A stretch of DNA of 64,000 nt from Eucalyptus grandis (lineage: Eukaryota > Streptophyta > Magnoliopsida > Myrtales > Myrtaceae): contig NC_052619.1 of NCBI RefSeq assembly GCF_016545825.1, forward strand, positions 66,412,115 through 66,476,114, written 5' to 3'. Both the position numbers and the translations under genes were made by a program. Shown here piece by piece: positions 59,683 to 64,000 of the stretch. The notes below the pieces were generated by a model. It was not told the DNA's origin. It ran no database searches and worked only from the letters and a program-made list of their open reading frames with translations. Every line of letters begins with the position of its first letter. The stretch's first letter is position 1.

Positions 59683-59759
59683 ACATGAGTCTATTGCTAC
59701 ATTGGAATATTATGTTTTCCTTGTAAATTAGAATAAATACATACATAAAAGTAAACGAA

Positions 59760-60040
59760 AAATGAAAAACAGGTATCGTTCAGACAACTTTGTTATGTCA
59801 ACCTGAGACAGACCGACGACTTCCACTGTCTTTTGTCAACCTAAAAACAGCGTGAGTCACGAGATGATAAGTGCATTTTTTGTCAGTATTTTGAACAGGT
59901 GCTGAAAGAGAGAGGGAATCTATCGTGACTCTCTTTCGTCTTCTAGAGTGACTAAGAACGAAAGATGACCATCACAATGATGTGAGCAGTAGTGTCATCG
60001 ACTGGCTCCCTTATCTACAGGAGATTATTTGCGAAGGGCC
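59760..60040. repeat. Duplicated block B, copy 3 (partial)
   Basis: CGTTCAGACAACTTTGT, GACGACTTCCACTGTC, CACGAGATGATAAGTGCA, GTGCTGAAAGAGAGAGGG and GGAGATTATTTGCGA correspond in order to 36230-36420 and 26505-26770. Confidence 0.6.
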
Positions 60041-61313
60041 TTGAATCGCGAGGCTTTGGGCGTTGTAATCTGCTGACCTATACCGAGTGGGCACATTGTT
60101 TTGCTTTTATCAAGTCGAAAGGCGCCTTTTGGAACTAGCCAGAGGGTGAAAATGCAATATATAAAAAGATAATTTCTCATGAATATGGACAAAAAAATAA
60201 TTCGGAAATTTAAAAATTTAAGTGTGGCCTAGCAAAGTAGCAAAGTGTCCATATTTTTTTGAAAAAAAAAATTTAATCTACATATAAAACTTACATGTCT
60301 ACAAAGTTTCGAATATAAACTCAAATTTCGAAAGTTATAAAAAAAATTAATATATAGAAGTTAGAAGTCAAGAGAGTCACATACTTTATTGAAAATGTAT
60401 GCTTATCGTGCCTTAGTTTGGCAATAATCGGAATTATGTAGCCTGATGAGTTTGAAGTTTATAATTCAAGAGACATTGATCAGCATTCAACATTCTCAAG
60501 ATGCATTTTTGAGATAGATTGAGAAAATGCATTTTGACCATTCCATGCATATTCTTCGAAAAAAGTAAGCATTCATATGGTTTTTTCGAGATCTCTCCAA
60601 GTTGTTCTTTAGAATTATATATTCAAATTTGTCGATTCAATTAATCCATATAGATATATGTATACTGTCCCGCTTTGGTGCATAAATGCAAGTTTCATCC
60701 ATAAAATGACGGGCATGGCCTCTAAACAGCAACGGAGCTAGAATTCTATTAAGGGGGAGTGAAAATCTATATGTACTCTCCTTGAATCTTTGATTAATAT
60801 TTTCTTTTGTTACAAGTAGAAAAGAACATCACACGATAGATTGATACAAAGAAGAGGTAATAATTTTTTTTAAGTCTTTTATTGAGATTAAAATAATGAA
60901 GAATACCGTTGACAAAAATTATAAGTAGTTATTTCAAGTTTACTTCGTGAAGTTTCATCTTTATAAAGATTCCAAAACTTATAACTTTAGTATTTTGTTA
61001 GGTTGAAACCTGAATTTTATTAGAGATCATGAGTCTTTACTAGTGTTATGTTAAGAAAGAAATGTCTCGTTTCTATCGTCAATCACAAAAGGTGAACAAG
61101 GAATTTAATGTTTCAGGCCAATAAATAATAAAAATAGTTAAAAACTTGCGGATATAAAAATGAATGGCCACGCCTTAACATGAAATTTAAGAAATAGGCC
61201 AGAAGATATTCCTAGCACACAAGAAATTTAATAATTAGTATTTTGAGTTTTACTTGTGGGGGCTCAAGAGAGGCCGGAGCCCCTTGTTGTCCCTCTCTAA
61301 CTCCATGGCTACC
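60041..61313. other. AT-rich spacer
   Basis: No coding region or repeat border recognised. Confidence 0.4.
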
Positions 61314-64000
61314 TGTCGCGACCTAAAATTTCAGGGCAATCCTAAAGTTTAGGTTAATGGATTACTAAGTCCTAAGACTTGGCTCGGACCCTCCCAAGTC
61401 CTACCAATCGCGACTTGAAATTAATCTATTTAAACATGCAATTCTATTCAATTTGGAGCCGCCACTAATCAATTAGGGTTGATTAGAAACCCAAATAAAG
61501 TATGAGAGAATACTTTATTTTTACGAACCAGAGATTCAATAGGTCCGGGACATGGTTACGCTAGATTAGTCTAACGCCCTTTCGGTACCTTTTATTTTAA
61601 TTTTAAAAAATATTTTGCAGGCAATGTTGATTAATTTAAACCTAAACTATTAACATGCAAATGGTGGTCATGCGGGTGCACAATCAATAAAATAACATTC
61701 AATGAAAAATGCTAATAAAAATGCATGTCCTAAACATGATTACCTAATTTTTCTTTTTTAAAAAATGTCAATTATATGTAATCTTAAACTAAATTTAATA
61801 TGCATGGATTTATTTTAATGACATGCAAGATGCAATTCATATGGTATGACTTAAACTTATCACTATACGTATGCAATCTAATTTATATAATTCTAAATAT
61901 GCATGTACTACGTGATATGGGATGAATGACATGGTATTTCTACATGCATGCTCTTTTATGATTTTATTTTAATGATGATTTGTTTTTAATGCATATATGC
62001 AACCTATGCTAAATAATGATGATATGAGATTAATTATGAATTAACCTATTAACTAACCAAGGAAATGATCTTTTTATTTTTTTTTTTTTTTTAATGACAT
62101 AATGTTTTTTATTAAAAAGAAAAACAACTTAATGGTGCAATGATTATCTTTTAGCATTTTCTTTTAAAACTATAACTCATATGGCATGCATAACATTTTT
62201 TTTGTTCATCTTTTTGTTCTATTAAATGAAAATTGACTTAATCTAAAAATATCTAAGTATGTTGCTTTAATATGAAATGTGCATGGACCTAAGTACCTAA
62301 GTTCTAGATATGACAATATTTTACTAATAAACAAATTCTAATTAAACCTATTATGCAAATTAACTAGCATGTACCTAATATTTTTTTGGATTTGTTTTTT
62401 TATATTTTTTTTTTTGTGTTTTGGTTTTATTAAAGGAAAATCATCCTAATTCTACATGAATCTTAAAAAAAACTAAAATGCGTTGCATTCAAATGTGATA
62501 TGTGTATAGACCTAAAAACCTAATATAATGCATAATATGTGATGAGCAAATAATAATAACATGCCAAAACAAACATCCATCCATATAAATCAATGGCATT
62601 TTAATATGAATTAATGGTGCAAAGTAATTCATGAATTTTGCCATAAAAAGTTGAAATAATCAAAAATCTAACCCGACGTCTCGCGGGTCAATATTTTTTA
62701 TTATCATAACTTAATATGACAAATTTCCTAACGATAAAAATAAATCAAAACAAATCAAGTTAGAATATATATATAAAAAATGAAATCAAATATCTAGAAA
62801 ATCACCTAGTCCAACTCACGGTTGGCTTGAGGAATGGCGAGGAGCAGCTGGTGGTTCGGTGATGGGTTGCCGTTCGGAACAAGGGCTGTCCGTTGGAGCT
62901 CCGGCGAGGTTCGGCAAGAACCGGACACCGCAGCAAAGAAACAGAGGAGGCAGCAGATGACTCTGCTCGGGCGTGCGCAGCAAACGCGAGGAGCAGCAAC
63001 GTCGGGTGCGGTGGACGTCGGGCTACCGGGACCGATTCGGGTTGAGGGCAGCACCGGTGGAGAGCTCCCGGAGGTACGGTGATGGTCCGGCGGAGGTGGC
63101 GTCTCACGGGTGTGTGGCAGCTCGGTTCCGACGTCGCGGGTCAGCAAGTGGAACTCGGAGCAGCAGCGGCGGGCTTCGGAGCTCCGGCGTCGCGCGGGGG
63201 GCAGCAGGTCGCGATGGCCGGCGCGGGTTCCTGGTGGTGCTCAGCGACGGCAAGGGGGAATCGTCGAGGCACCGGGTCGAGCAAAGGTGACGGCGTCGGG
63301 GCGAGCAGCGCGGGAGGTCCGGGCGCTGCGGAGGCGGGCGCGGTGGTGCAGATCTGGTTCGAGCTGCGCGGTCGGAGCGGCACGGCTTCAGCAAGCGTCG
63401 GCGAGGGCGGGTAGATCACGAACGAGCAGAGGTCGTCGGGAAGCTCGGAGCCGCGCAGTGCGGACGTTGGGCAGATTTGGCTCGAGTCCGATCGTGGGCG
63501 TCACACGGTGAGTGAGGCAGCAAGGCGAAATCACGGACGACGCCGCACAAATGACCGGTGCAGCAAAAACTCGAACGGCTGCGAAGTGGAGTGATCAACG
63601 GAGCCGAAAGGGAAGAAGATGAACAGGATTTCTCCTTTTTTTCTGCCCGCACGTCTTTGTCTTCTCTGTTCCTTTTGCAGAAGCAAAAGCTTCTTTTTGC
63701 TGTTTGACTTTTCTTTTTCACTCTTCTGCTTTTTCTTGTTCTCCTCTCGAAGACCTACGGACGGCTTCTTACTTTTCTCTCTCACTCTCTTCCGAAAACC
63801 TCCCCCCGTTCACTTTCTGCGACTGTACTTTTTTCTCTCTTTCTCTTCAGTTTGCTATTTTTTCTTGGACGAACCATGAAGAGAAACTCCCCTATTTATA
63901 AAGCAAAAATTCGAGTTTGTTTCGCCGGTAGAGATTTTTGCTCAACCTCTCGCCGGTGGAGATTTTCGCTCAACTTCTCCAACAAAGAAATGGCTCCAAA
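61314..64000 (-). repeat. Inverted LTR of the TGTTGACACC/TGTCGCGACC type, running off the window
   Basis: Begins TGTCGCGACCTAAAA at 61314, like the inverted solo LTR at 53329, and shows the same parts in order: CTCCCAAG.CC, a GCCACTAATC..TTAGGG..GATTAGAAACC segment, TTTCGGTACC, a long AT-rich part, and a GC-rich part (62820-63580). A minus-strand TATAAATAG at 63892-63900 lies upstream of the GC-rich part in the LTR's own direction. No primer site abuts 61314, so it is a 3' or solo LTR with the rest beyond 64000. Confidence 0.75.

Noticed and set aside
62802..63511. Long GC-rich open frames near the right end
   Set aside because: Same situation inside another LTR of this type.

Overview
This is a stretch of angiosperm (probably woody eudicot) nuclear DNA dominated by transposable elements. 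Evidence: spliced genes with GT/AG introns, plant retroelement lineages, an endogenous plant pararetrovirus and (TA)n/(GA)n microsatellites. A Myrtales source is only a guess. The one host gene family recognised is sieve element occlusion (SEO/P-protein), present as one nearly complete gene on the minus strand (2335-16536) and one C-terminal relic (57080-57290). The window looks like a decayed SEO cluster broken up by repeats.

Layout: 1-2334, LTR-like debris. 2335-16536, a seven-exon SEO gene whose sixth exon is split by a full-length Sirevirus-like Copia element (3290-12807, 920/926-bp LTRs, target duplication GATGC). 16537-19550, promoter and AT-rich spacer with block A copy 1. 19550-25470, a plus-strand L1-type LINE. 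25500-27450, duplicated blocks B and A. 27560-35345, an endogenous caulimovirid: movement protein, coat/gag-like domain, zinc knuckle, protease, RT, RNase H, a second ORF, a TATA promoter and a leader ending at a Met-tRNA-like primer site. 35500-36420, second block B. 36758-37022, a small TIR element. 38672-57020, a large Ogre/Tat-like Gypsy element (target duplication CTACT) with an extra 5' ORF, gag and only the tail of integrase. It carries a 3.67-kb solo LTR (43461-47127, duplication TTAGG) and an inverted 2.4-kb solo LTR inside its own 3' LTR (53329-55743). 57080-60040, SEO relic, LINE relic, block A, a long-TIR element and block B. 61314-64000, an inverted LTR running off the window.

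The most unusual signal is in the 3' untranslated part of the Ogre-like element (51187-51770). A 126-129-bp tandem repeat there is made of three ~42-bp modules. Each module folds into the same hairpin (outer stem, one bulged T, 3-bp inner stem, loop near TCTGGAT), and the stems differ by compensatory changes. Two further hairpins with a compensatory pair lie just upstream (51022-51095).

The frame breaks examined in the SEO gene, in the Copia element and in one place of the Ogre-like gag all need exactly one added base, mostly in a short homopolymer. That pattern fits consensus under-calling as well as mutation. The LINE, the viral relic and the Ogre-like element also have real in-frame stops. 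No tRNA, rRNA or CRISPR feature was seen.
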